Source of the DNA: Hemibagrus wyckioides
Lineage: Eukaryota; Chordata; Actinopteri; Siluriformes; Bagridae
Assembly: GCF_019097595.1 (NCBI RefSeq)
Contig: NC_080734.1
Coordinates: forward strand, 18,992,892-19,056,891
Length of the DNA: 64,000 nt
Reading direction: 5' to 3'
The notes beneath the pieces were generated by a model that saw only the letters and a list, made by a program, of their open reading frames with translations, did no database searches and was not told the origin of the DNA. The position numbers and the translations under genes are program-made. Below are positions 1-11,649 of the stretch, one piece after another. Numbering within the stretch: the stretch's first letter is position 1; every line of letters starts with the position of its first letter.

Positions 1-40
1 CCTAATTAGGAATAAAACGGGTGTAGAAAATGGATGGATG
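1..40 (+). mobile_element. 3' end of a tRNA-type SINE, cut by the window edge
   Basis: These bases are the near-exact reverse complement of the tail-proximal part of the SINE at 1755-2115 (shared words such as taattaggaataaa and a GGAT-type tail). The copy therefore lies on the plus strand and its body is upstream of the window. Confidence 0.75.
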
Positions 41-1740
41 TTGTTGGATATAAACACAAACAGAAGCTTGTAACCCATATCTGAATTACTGTATGCATGT
101 ACCTTGCCCTGCTACCGTTTGTTGGATAATTTGCTCTAGAACCTCAGAACTATGACCACTGACGATTACAAATGAATTACGTTCCAGCATACTGTAAATA
201 AAAACCTATAACTCAAGCAACATTTCAGATGGTGAATTTAAAGTAGATGAGCTCATTAAGATAACGCATAAGATCTCATCCTGACCCGAGAAGATGAGTA
301 ATCTTGGCAGTTTATAAGGATGTCTGATAGTTATGATTGCATGCCGCTGATATAGCAGTGATATCAACATTAATGTGAAGTGCTCAGCGCTGTAACCTCT
401 GCGGAATTTACTGTGTTAGTCAGTGGCTGTAATTAAACAAGAGGTTCGGCCATCTGTCTGACAGAGACCAGGTGCTGCTGCTCCGCTTTTAGACTTCTAC
501 TGAGGTGTCTATTTTAACCCAGACCCAGGGGGTTGGGGATAGTGTTGGGGAACTGGGTGGGGGATGAGTGGACACGAGTACAGATACTGTCATTGGTGTG
601 TTTGTGGTTTTCTTTATACACACATATACTCTCTGTACTGTATAAACAGACGTGCAGTAAAGTGTATAAATACATGGCAACCAAAATCTCACAAATCAGC
701 GCTACTCAAACTGCTTTTTGTGAACACCCCTACATGTTCATCCATACACGCTATTAGTTTTCTCGTTTTCACATTTTTGCCAATTTTTTAGATGGAAGTG
801 CAACACATTCCCACTGGTTTCTGCCTTTTTCAGATATTCTTCATGTGTATAATAAACAAAGGAGGCAGGAGGCAGCTAGGAATGAGAGTTTTGACCTTGC
901 AGTTGCTCACAAGGAACCAAAAAACACAAAAATAATAAAATAAAATAAACAAACAAACAAAAAGGTTAGTGAGGTCAGACAAAGCTTTAAGTAGCTGCAT
1001 TAATAATTATTTTTTAATGAAAAGTCCTCACTAGGATAGTAAGACAAGGATAAGTAGTGTGTGTGTGTGTGTGTGTGTGTGTTGTGACCCAGGCTTTCAC
1101 ACTGGCATGCGAAACAGAAAAGCTGCGTCAGAAAGCGAGGGTATTCACTCCGACCGCTCCGTCCATTACAGTTTGGATGAACAGAGAGAATTCTAGAATA
1201 ACATTCAGACTAATCCCCAGTTAGACTGATCTCCATTTTACACACACCGACTTTCTGACTTTAGATGGACAAATGTGAACAATGTATGTGTTAATACAAT
1301 GCTGTAGCTGTCAGTTCCGTGCTGGGCTTTGTGCTATTTTGGCTTCTAACAGTGATGAGCTCAGGATTAACCTTTAACACACACACACACACTTCAATAC
1401 AAATGTGTGTCTCATATAAACAGCCAGTTCTTTTCAAACCTTTTTCCTTTTTTTATACATCTGAGATCACTGTACTTAGAACCAGAATTAGACAGAATAG
1501 ACTCTTTAAAATGCTATAAAAAAGGAGAAAATGACATGCTTGTCAGCTCATGCTATAATTTAGTAAACAATCTGCGAAGCTGTTTGTGCTTTCGTTTGAC
1601 AAAACATTAGATATTAGGATTATGCTGTAAAAAATGACATCTTAGGAAGTGAAAATATCTCGAATACAGTCAGAACTATTCAGTATTTCTTACTTTAATA
1701 TTACAATAAATCAAATATAATATGATTAAAACCTAATGCT
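41..1740. other. intronic DNA, no gene seen
   Basis: Non-repetitive AT-leaning sequence with a short (GT)n run at about 1055-1081 and a small (CA)n run near 1379-1392. The short open frames here show no domain, splice support or composition of coding DNA. It is inferred to be intron of palladin because the Ig1 exon at 18763 needs an upstream partner that is not present. Confidence 0.5.
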
Positions 1741-2129
1741 AGAGATCATTCCATCCATCCATCCATGTTCTATACCCGCTTTATTCCTAATTAGGGTCAC
1801 GGGGATCTGCTGGAGCCTATCCCAGCACAGATTGGGTGAAAGGCAGGGGTACACCCTGGACAGGTCACCAGTCCATCACACATATAGACACACAACCACT
1901 CACGCACACACTCACTCCTATGGGCAATTTAGAATTACCAATCAACCTAATGTACATGTTTTTGGACTGTGGGAGGAAACCGGAGAACCCGGAGTAAACC
2001 CACGCAGGCACAAGGAGAACATACAAACTCCACACAGAAAGGCCCCTGCCTGTTCGAACCCGAGATTCGAACCCAGGACCTTCTTGCTGTGAAGCAGCAG
2101 TGCTAACCACTAAGCAGAGATCATTCCAT
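1741..2129 (-). mobile_element. tRNA-derived SINE with 14-bp target-site duplication
   Basis: Read on the minus strand the element starts with a tRNA-like head: an A-box-like TTAGTGGTTAGCACT and a B-box GGGTTCGAATC near 2050-2110. It continues with the fish-wide segment containing ggaggaaaccggagaac (complement near 1971-1990) and ends in a short (ATGG)n tail at the low-coordinate side. It is flanked by identical 14-mers, agagatcattccat at 1741-1754 and 2116-2129, a clean target-site duplication that defines the insertion as about 1755-2115. Mobilised by a partner LINE; non-coding. Confidence 0.88.
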
Positions 2130-3039
2130 TTATTAATACTTATATGTAACTAATTCATTGGAATTTTACATATTTTGCTGACAGATCATTTTATTTCTTT
2201 CTAAGTGCTTGAAGTATTTCAAGCCTGAGATGAGTAGAAATTTCTATAAATAGGTTTAATAGTGATGTATTTAAGTTTACTGCGATCTTCAAACAGGGAA
2301 AACTAGATCCGTTTAACTTTATTCAAGATATATTTTTATATTTGTGTATGGAATGGACAAGGCAAGGAGGTTTTATGAGAATATTCTGTTAACATGATGG
2401 TGTGGTTTTGAAATATCAAGTATCAAAGAACGGTTTATTTATTTCTAACAGCATTGCGAGCCCAGTGTTTATTAACCCCAAGCTGCTTTATGCCCCGCCT
2501 CCTCCTCGATTTGATTGGATATGCTTCTCTAACTAGAACACAGCAGATTTCTGTCACACTTTGATGTTACAAAATCCATAAGGCATTGACTTAAAAGACT
2601 AAACACAGACATATAGAGCTGATCCCGCATGCTTACAGGATGACGGAGGTGTAGCGGTCTGCATGAGCGCTCTGTTTATGTCCACTGCATGAGTTAATGT
2701 CTTCAGCACACTACAGGAAGATCCCATATACCCCCAGGGTGTCAGCTGAAGTGCTGCTGGGGGCAATAACCTGATATGGAGTGTGTCTCTCTCAGCTACA
2801 GTGTAAGCGGGAGGGCTTTTAAACGGATAGAGAAGGAAGAGACACAAGGAGATGTTAATTGGAGAGAGAGAGAGAGAGAGAGGGCAAGAGAGTGTAAAAC
2901 AGCAAATGGGCAACGGCCAAAAGGTTAGGGTTACACACCATGTCCATCCCTCCCACAGTGATAAAAAAACTTTATTCTTGTTTTATTTTTGTTTTAGTCT
3001 CTCTCTCCTTGTCTCTTATCTCTCCTTTCTGTCTGTCTG

Positions 3040-3074
<35 letters not shown>

Positions 3075-3141
3075 TTCTGTCTCTCGCTCTGGCTAGCTCT
3101 CTCTCTGTCTTTCTCACTCTCTCTCTGTCTCTGTCTGTCTG

Positions 3142-3189
<48 letters not shown>

Positions 3190-4163
3190 AATTTGAGTAC
3201 TCCCTCCCTCCCAGCTCCCTCCACACACCGCCACCCTGTGAGTGAGTGTGTGTGTGTGTGTGTGAGTGTGAGTGTGTGTGTTTCACTCACAGCAGCACTT
3301 AAGCTGGTAGTAGGAGTGTCTTTATGCATGTGTATCTGAGTGTTACCGAGGGACAAGTCAGCTCAAGCGTCCAGAGCCAGCGTTTTACGGATTTAGAGCC
3401 TGTACATATTTAACAACTTTTTTGTTCGGTTAATCCTGCAGGAGTGTGTGTGTGGAGTCCACAGGTGAGGGTGAAACTTTTCTTCAATTCTTCTCTGATT
3501 CGATTTACTTCTCTCACTGTGCTTTTTAACATTATTCTACATTTAATATATATTTTGTTTTAGATGCGTGAAAGGTTAGACTTGTCAAATATCTGCTTTC
3601 CCACATGTTCAGGGTGTACAAGCAGACCTTAGTGCATGTGTGTTCAGGTCTAATAAATAGAGCTCGTGTCAACGCCCTCGTACCTGGCTGTGAGATGTAG
3701 ATGCTGCTGGAGGAAGTGGAGGCTAATGATTTTGAACGGTGTGATCAGACTGGGTCTGATTTCTCCACACTGCGCATAAACTGGAATGGCAGAGGTGTGG
3801 CTGGTGTCAAATTCTGCTGTGGTATTGTAGTGATGATGAGCAGCTCGGCTGTCCGGGACAGGGGACCCCTCTCTGGGTCATCTGATTCTGATCCTGCTTC
3901 TGCAGCCGTACTCAAGAAAAATCCTGAGATCCTGTGAATTACAAGACTGAGAATGAGGGCAAAGGGTTTCAAGGTTTCCCTGTAAACAAACACAAACAAA
4001 AGTGAACATAAGGGCATAAAAGTTAATCAGCACTCGTCACAGTCTCTGGAGGAAATTCCTGAGCAAATTAGTATTAAAAAAAAACAAAAACAACTAGAGT
4101 TTCTTTCTTCAAGCAGTTCAGCAGTTGCTGGGCAGCTCTGATCTCTGTTTCTATATGAGGAAT

Positions 4164-4198
<35 letters not shown>

Positions 4199-5891
4199 TC
4201 ATATTTCTCTCTCTCCTGTCTGTCTCCACTGCCTCTATTCTTATCGCCGTTTCTTGACCCCCCTCCCCTTTGACCCCTGGCTTATGAGTGTAAATGGTGT
4301 CTAGCGTGGAAATGATTTTTCCTCCGATTGTGCTGGACGAGTCGTCCTCATCTATCAGAGAACCGCAAGCAGAGGAGGAGCGAATGAATCTGACCATGTC
4401 CTGACCATGTAAACATCTACACTCCCTAATGTAAGCCTGCACACTCCTGTACGCCGTCATCAGGCAGCGGTTTCATCTCTGTCCATGTGTTAGCTTCTCT
4501 CATTAGCGCCATGGCTCTTATTTGTCTGAAACATCTTTCTTTCCAGACATATATCTATATATATATATATATATTGACCTCGCTGACCCTCAGCCTCTCT
4601 CTCTCTCTCTCTCTCGCCATACTCTCAAATACATTAGGCAGCCTCCAGACTGCATTACTTATGTTTTGTGTGTGTTTGATGACATGAACCATATTCTTCG
4701 TGGACACACACACACACACACACGCCTCACTCCCCTTATAAGGACATAATAACACAATTATTATACACAGCTAATTATTGTTATGCCTGCACACAAACCT
4801 ATCCCTAATCCCAGTACCCGAGGTTTCCTCCTTCTTTTCTATTTTGTTGTCGGAGAATGGGAGTTTCTCTCATGGGGGATCAGCTAAACATCTCCACCAG
4901 GTCAAAACTCTCTATCGCTGTTTCTATCCTTGTGAAGACATGATGATGTGATTATGCAATTCCACCACCGTTTGTGGGTATATGTGTTTATATAGAAGTC
5001 TACATGTTCTGTATACGTGCGTATGTGTATACAACAGACTTCACACACACCCACATACACACACATACACAGAGCCTTCAGAAAAGGAGGGTGAGTGACT
5101 TGTCCTAAGTTAACCTTGTTTTCAAGTCACATTATCTCAGGTTATTATTATTGAGCCGGAGTCTGAGGAGGTCGGACATCAGAGGGAGACAAAAATGTCT
5201 GTGTAAACATCAGACATTATGTTGTATCAGACACCGTGACACAGATGAGCTGCATATGGAACTGATTAGTGTGTAAGATCAATAGAGTTTAGTACACACT
5301 CTTTCACACACACACACACACACACATGAATATTTCTCTCTCGTACCACCACACTGGGGTTATAACAATACAAAGACCCCCCCTTTCTCTGACGCAGAAA
5401 GCCTTAGTAAAGTGAATGTTTGGCACACATCTGTTCAGCGTCCTCCGAAGCATGTGGATTATTGTGTTTGTCCAAACTCTCCCCGGCTCTTGAACACATC
5501 CCTCTTGGACTCTGAGTGTGGGTGGAAACCTTGCTGTGGCTCAGTTTCCGTGCATTTGATCTTTCATCGGAGGATGAATATGTATCGGGTGCGTATTTAT
5601 GGGTTGTAATTACGAGTCCTGCTTTCCTTCTTCGGCTCCAAGCCGCTCTCAGTTCCTGTGGTTTGCACCCGTGACAGGAAAAGCACCAGAGATCTCAGGG
5701 TGCAGCGTGAGCTCGTGGATTTTTTTGCACGGATCTCGGTGGATCTGAGGGAGGATACGGCTGTGGAGATGTGTGTTATACACGTGCAGTAACGGTTACA
5801 CCTGAGCTCCAGGCCGGAATTGCAAATGGACTGATTGACAGATGCGTGCACAGACATACCAAAAAGACTTAATGTGCACACAGAGTGCAGC
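2130..5891. other. intronic DNA with microsatellites and a possible alternative exon
   Basis: Holds a (GA) run at 2863-2882, a (CT)n-rich tract at about 2997-3188, (GT)n at 3248-3282 and 4167-4198, a short (AT)n at 4553-4574, and (CA)n at about 4705-4722 and 5307-5326. A strong donor-like site (CACAG followed by gtgagg) follows 3464 and is discussed as a finding. No conserved reading frame was recognised. Confidence 0.45.
2997..3188. repeat. (CT)n-rich microsatellite tract
   Basis: Interrupted CT/GTCT dinucleotide tract on the plus strand, followed at 3248-3282 by (GT)n. The open frames that cross it read as alternating Ser-Leu and Arg-Glu and are artefacts of the repeat. Confidence 0.9.
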
Positions 5892-7911
5892 AACTCACTC
5901 ACTCCCTCACTCACTCACTCCATCACTCACTCACTCACTCACTCACTCCCTCACTCACTCCCTCACTCACTCACTCACTCACTCCCTCACTCACTCACTC
6001 ACTCACTCCCTCACTCACTCACTCACTCACTCACTCCCTCACTCACTCACTCACTCACTCCCTCACTCACTCACTCCCTCACTCACTCACTCACTCACTC
6101 CCTCACTCACTCACTCACTCCCTCACTCACTCACTCCCTCACTCACTCACTCCCTCACTCACTCCCTCACTCCCTCTCTCACTCACTCACTCACTCACTC
6201 ACTCCCTCACTCACTCACTCCCTCACTCACTCACTCACTCACTCCCTCACTCCCTCACTCACTCACTCCCTCACTCACTCACTCACTCACTCACTCACTC
6301 CATCACTCACTCACTCCCTCACTCCATCACTCACTCACTCCCTCACTCACTCACTCCATCACTCACTCACTCCCTCACTCCATCACTCCCTCACTCCATC
6401 ACTCACTCACTCCCTCACTCACTCACTCCATCACTCCATCACTCACTCACTCCATCACTCCATCACTCACTCACTCCCTCACTCACTCACTCACTCACTC
6501 ACTCCCTCACTCACTCCCTCACTCACTCACTCCATCACTCACTCACTCCCTCACTCACTCACTCCCTCACTCACTCACTCACTCACTCCCTCCCTCCCTC
6601 CCTCACTCACTCACTCACTCCATCACTCACTCACTCCCTCACTCCATCACTCACTCACTCACTCCCTCCCTCCCTCCCTCACTCACTCACTCCATCACTC
6701 ACTCACTCACTCACTCCCTCACTCACTCACTCACTCCCTCACTCACTCACTCACTCACTCACTCACTCACTCCATCACTCACTCCCTCACTCACTCCCTC
6801 ACTCACTCACTCCCTCACTCACTCACTCCCTCACTCACTCCCTCACTCACTCCCTCACTCACTCCCTCACTCCCTCACTCCCTCACTCACTCACTCCCTC
6901 ACTCACTCACTCACTCACTCACTCACTCACTCACTCCCTCACTCACTCACTCCCTCCCTCACTCACTCACTCACTCCCTCACTCACTCACTCACTCACTC
7001 ACTCCCTCACTCACTCACTCACTCACTCACTCACTCCCTCACTCACTCCCTCACTCCCTCACTCACTCACTCCCTCACTCACTCACTCCCTCACTCCATC
7101 ACTCACTCACTCCCTCACTCACTCACTCCCTCACTCCATCACTCACTCACTCACTCACTCACTCCCTCACTCACTCCCTCACTCACTCACTCACTCCCTC
7201 ACTCACTCACTCACTCACTCACTCACTCCATCACTCACTCACTCACTCACTCACTCCATCACTCACTCACTCACTCATTCACTCACTCACTCCATCACTC
7301 ACTCACTCCATCACTCACTCACTCACTCACTCCCTCCCTCACTCACTCCCTCACTCACTCACTCACTCCCTCACTCACTCACTCCCTCCCTCCATCACTC
7401 ACTCCCTCACTCCCTCACTCACTCCCTCCCTCACTCCCTCCCTCCCTCACTCACTCACTCCCTCCCTCCCTCACTCACTCACTCCCTCACTCACTCACTC
7501 CCTCACTCACTCACTCACTCACTCCCTCCCTCCCTCCCTCCCTCCCTCCCTCCCTCCCTCACTCACTCACTCACTCACTCACTCCCTCACTCCCTCCCTC
7601 ACTCACTCACTCACTCCCTCACTCACTCACTCACTCACTCCCTCACTCACTCACTCACTCACTCACTCCATCACTCACTCACTCACTCACTCCCTCACTC
7701 ACTCACTCCCTCACTCACTCACTCCCTCACTCATTCACTCCCTCCCTCACTCACTCCATCACTCACTCACTCACTCACTCACTCCCTCACTCACTCACTC
7801 ACTCACTCCATCACTCACTCACTCACTCACTCCCTCACTCACTCACTCCCTCACTCATTCACTCACTCCCTCACTCACTCCCTCACTCACTCCCTCACTC
7901 ACTCACTCACC
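5892..7911. repeat. 2-kb (CACT)n tetranucleotide array with CCCT and CATC variants
   Basis: About 500 consecutive four-base units, mostly cact, interspersed with ccct units and fewer catc or catt units. The plus strand carries almost no G, so three frames stay open for about 700 codons reading only Thr, His, Ser, Leu, Pro and Ile. This is tandem DNA in an intron and not a protein. The variant units are irregularly placed with local runs (for example consecutive ccct units at about 7521-7560). Confidence 0.95.
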
Positions 7912-7971
7912 TCATATTTTCTGCTCAGCATGGAAATTTGAAATAGAAGGCTATGTCACGGCCAAACCACA

Positions 7972-7994
7972 CAGCCTCTCTCTCTGTCTCTCTG

Positions 7995-8025
<31 letters not shown>

Positions 8026-8046
8026 GCCTCTCTCTCTGTCTCTCTG

Positions 8047-8088
<42 letters not shown>

Positions 8089-8092
8089 CCTC

Positions 8093-8152
<60 letters not shown>

Positions 8153-8164
8153 CCTCTCTCTCTG

Positions 8165-8208
<44 letters not shown>

Positions 8209-8214
8209 AGCCTC

Positions 8215-8267
<53 letters not shown>

Positions 8268-8280
8268 GCCTCTCTCTCTG

Positions 8281-8311
<31 letters not shown>

Positions 8312-8333
8312 AACACACACACACACAGCCTTG

Positions 8334-8387
<54 letters not shown>

Positions 8388-8400
8388 GCCTCTCTCTCTG

Positions 8401-8447
<47 letters not shown>

Positions 8448-8482
8448 CAGAGCCTCGCTCTCTGTCTCTCTCTCTCTCTCTG

Positions 8483-8514
<32 letters not shown>

Positions 8515-8528
8515 ACACACACACACAG

Positions 8529-8583
<55 letters not shown>

Positions 8584-8605
8584 CACACACACACACACAG
8601 CCTCG

Positions 8606-8649
<44 letters not shown>

Positions 8650-8654
8650 GCCTC

Positions 8655-8686
<32 letters not shown>

Positions 8687-8691
8687 ACAGC

Positions 8692-8722
<31 letters not shown>

Positions 8723-8762
8723 CCAGCCTCTCTCTCTGTCTCTCTCTCTCTCTCTCTCACAG

Positions 8763-8830
<68 letters not shown>

Positions 8831-8835
8831 CCTCG

Positions 8836-8866
<31 letters not shown>

Positions 8867-8874
8867 ACAGCCTC

Positions 8875-8913
<39 letters not shown>

Positions 8914-8915
8914 GC

Positions 8916-8942
<27 letters not shown>
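7972..8942. repeat. compound CT/CA minisatellite, about 18 units
   Basis: Each unit begins with cagcctctctctctg or a close variant (cagcctcgctctctg), runs into (CT)n and usually ends in (CA)n before the next cagcct. Units are about 36-76 bp because the dinucleotide runs vary; later units (about 8640-8760) lack the CA block. This looks like a dinucleotide microsatellite that was itself tandemly duplicated. Confidence 0.9.
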
Positions 8943-8947
<5 letters not shown>

Positions 8948-9130
8948 TTCAGAGCACAAAACAAATTCTCAGAACATCCCTATTCTTAATAAGTTTGTTC
9001 AGTAAATACACAGTTCAGGTGAGATGGTGTTGTACAGTAAGGGTTTATATAAGTCAGAGTTTCCCTCTCTGGCCATTTAAACACTGAGCGTGACTATATA
9101 AACACTGCCACAGACCCTACATACTGACGC
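8943..9130. other. unique spacer between two arrays
   Basis: About 190 bp of non-repetitive sequence separating the CT/CA array from the 20-bp minisatellite. No gene or splice signal was recognised. Confidence 0.5.
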
Positions 9131-11183
9131 AGTGTGTCTCCTGCAGTCTCAGTGTGTCTCCTGCAGCCTCAGTGTGTCTCCTGCAGTCTCTGTGTGTCTC
9201 CTGCAGTCTCAGTGTGTCTCCTGCAGTCTCTGTGTGTCTCCTGCAGCCTCAGTGTGTCTCCTGCAGTCTCTGTGTGTCTCCTGCAGTCTCTGTGTGTCTC
9301 CTGCAGCCTCAGTGTGTCTCCTGCAGTCTCTGTGTGTCTCCTGCAGTCTCTGTGTGTCTCCTGCAGTCTCAGTGTGTCTCCTGCAGTCTCTGTGTGTCTC
9401 CTGCAGCCTCAGTGTGTCTCCTGCAGTCTCTGTGTGTCTCCTGCAGTCTCTGTGTGTCTCCTGCAGCCTCAGTGTGTCTCCTGCAGTCTCTGTGTGTCTC
9501 CTGCAGTCTCTGTGTGTCTCCTGCAGTCTCTGTGTGTCTCCTGCAGTCTCTGTGTGTCTCCTGCAGCCTCAGTGTGTCTCCTGCAGTCTCTGTGTGTCTC
9601 CTGCAGTCTCTGTGTGTCTCCTGCAGTCTCTGTGTGTCTCCTGCAGTCTCTGTGTGTCTCCTGCAGCCTCAGTGTGTCTCCTGCAGCCTCAGTGTGTCTG
9701 CTACTGACTCTTGCAGTCTCAGTGTGTCTCCTGCAGTCTCTGTGTGTCTCCTGCAGTCTCAGTGTGTCTCCTGCAGTCTCAGTGTGTCTCCTGCAGCCTC
9801 AGTGTGTCTCCTGCAGCCTCAGTGTGTCTCCTGCAGTCTCAGTGTGTCTCCTGCAGCCTCAGTGTGTCTGCTACTGACTCTTGCAGTCTCAGTGTGTCTC
9901 CTGCAGTCTCTGTGTGTCTCCTGCAGTCTCAGTGTGTCTCCTGCAGTCTCTGTGTGTCTCCTGCAGTCTCAGTGTGTCTCCTGCAGTCTCAGTGTGTCTC
10001 CTGCAGCCTCAGTGTGTCTCCTGCAGCCTCAGTGTGTCTCCTGCAGTCTCAGTGTGTCTCCTGCAGCCTCAGTGTGTCTGCTACTGACTCTTGCAGTCTC
10101 AGTGTGTCTCCTGCAGTCTCTGTGTGTCTCCTGCAGTCTCAGTGTGTCTCCTGCAGTCTCAGTGTGTCTCCTGCAGCCTCAGTGTGTCTGCTACTGACTC
10201 TTGCAGTCTCAGTGTGTCTCCTGCAGTCTCTGTGTGTCTCCTGCAGTCTCAGTGTGTCTCCTGCAGTCTCTGTGTGTCTCCTGCAGCCTCAGTGTGTCTG
10301 CTACTGACTCTTGCAGTCTCAGTGTGTCTCCTGCAGTCTCAGTGTGTCTCCTGCAGTCTCTGTGTGTCTCCTGCAGTCTCTGTGTGTCTCCTGCAGCCTC
10401 AGTGTGTCTCATGCAGTCTCTGTGTGTCTCCTGCAGCCTCAGTGTGTCTCCTGCAGCCTCAGTGTGTCTCCTGCAGCCTCAGTGTGTCTGCTACTGACTC
10501 TTGCAGTCTCAGTGTGTCTCCTGCAGTCTCTGTGTGTCTCCTGCAGTCTCAGTGTGTCTCCTGCAGTCTCAGTGTGTCTCCTGCAGCCTCAGTGTGTCTC
10601 CTGCAGCCTCAGTGTGTCTCCTGCAGCCTCAGTGTGTCTCCTGCAGTCTCTGTGTGTCTCCTGCAGCCTCAGTGTGTCTCCTGCAGCCTCAGTGTGTCTC
10701 CTGCAGCCTCAGTGTGTCTCATGCAGTCTCTGTGTGTCTCCTGCAGCCTCAGTGTGTCTCCTGCAGCCTCAGTGTGTCTCCTGCAGCCTCAGTGTGTCTG
10801 CTACTGACTCTTGCAGTCTCAGTGTGTCTCCTGCAGTCTCTGTGTGTCTCCTGCAGTCTCAGTGTGTCTCCTGCAGTCTCAGTGTGTCTCCTGCAGCCTC
10901 AGTGTGTCTCCTGCAGCCTCAGTGTGTCTCCTGCAGTCTCAGTGTGTCTCCTGCAGCCTCAGTGTGTCTGCTACTGACTCTTGCAGTCTCAGTGTGTCTC
11001 CTGCAGTCTCAGTGTGTCTCCTGCAGTCTCAGTGTGTCTCCTGCAGTCTCTGTGTGTCTCCTGCAGTCTCTGTGTGTCTCCTGCAGTCTCAGTGTGTCTC
11101 CTGCAGTCTCTGTGTGTCTCCTGCAGTCTCTGTGTGTCTCCTGCAGTCTCAGTGTGTCTCCTGCAGTCTCAGTGTGTCTCCTG
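9131..11183. repeat. 20-bp minisatellite (about 100 units) with 30-bp variant units
   Basis: The unit is agtgtgtctcctgcagtctc with two common two-state positions: A or T at base 1 and T or C at base 17. Nearly every unit carries ctgcag. Eight units are extended by 10 bp with ctactgactcttgcag in place of ctcctgcag, at 9701, 9871, 10081, 10191, 10301, 10491, 10801 and 10971. A unit of 20 is not a multiple of three, so all three plus frames stay open and read a 20-residue Ser/Cys/Val/Leu-rich repeat; this is not evidence for a protein. Confidence 0.95.
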
Positions 11184-11561
11184 TACTCTATTTACTGCGA
11201 GTGGAACTACGCATGTTTATTATCTGGGAGGAAGTTAGACGTTTTGATAAAAGCACAGTAATTATCTGAAGTTAGAGTAGTAATCTGAGAGCGATTAGCT
11301 CCTCCATGCAGAAAGGCTGCTCTCTGTGAGGTGTGCATTAGAGGAGAAAATGTCATAGGACAAAGAATGGAGATGTTTATAGGGATGGCTCAGATGTGGT
11401 GTAAACAGAGCTCTGTTACACTGTACTGCAATATCAGGGATGTGTTTATGACTTTAGTATTTTTAGATGTAATGATGATGTGCAACATAGCTGAGAGGAG
11501 GGGATGTGTGTATTTCAGAAATTACACATTTTAACTCCAATTCCACACATCTGCAATTTAC

Positions 11562-11649
<88 letters not shown>

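Noticed and set aside
4734..4743. Perfect CArG box CCTTATAAGG (an SRF site), and another at about 45743 (CCTTTTAAGG)
   Set aside because: A 10-base motif of this class is expected several times by chance in 64 kb, and neither site is near a supported transcript start. Kept only as a note since cytoskeletal genes are often SRF targets.
5835..8989. Three overlapping open frames of 350-1034 codons rich in Thr-His-Ser-Leu-Pro and Ser-Leu
   Set aside because: They are translations of the CACT and CT/CA tandem arrays. G is almost absent from the strand, so stops cannot arise. No domain, start context or splice pattern.
9131..11183. A CRISPR-like array of short repeats
   Set aside because: There are no unique spacers; the units are directly adjacent and the sequence is from a vertebrate.
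9131..11269. Many Cys/Ser/Val-rich open frames in three plus frames
   Set aside because: They are frame readings of the 20-bp minisatellite; all frames are open at once, which is not expected of a real protein.
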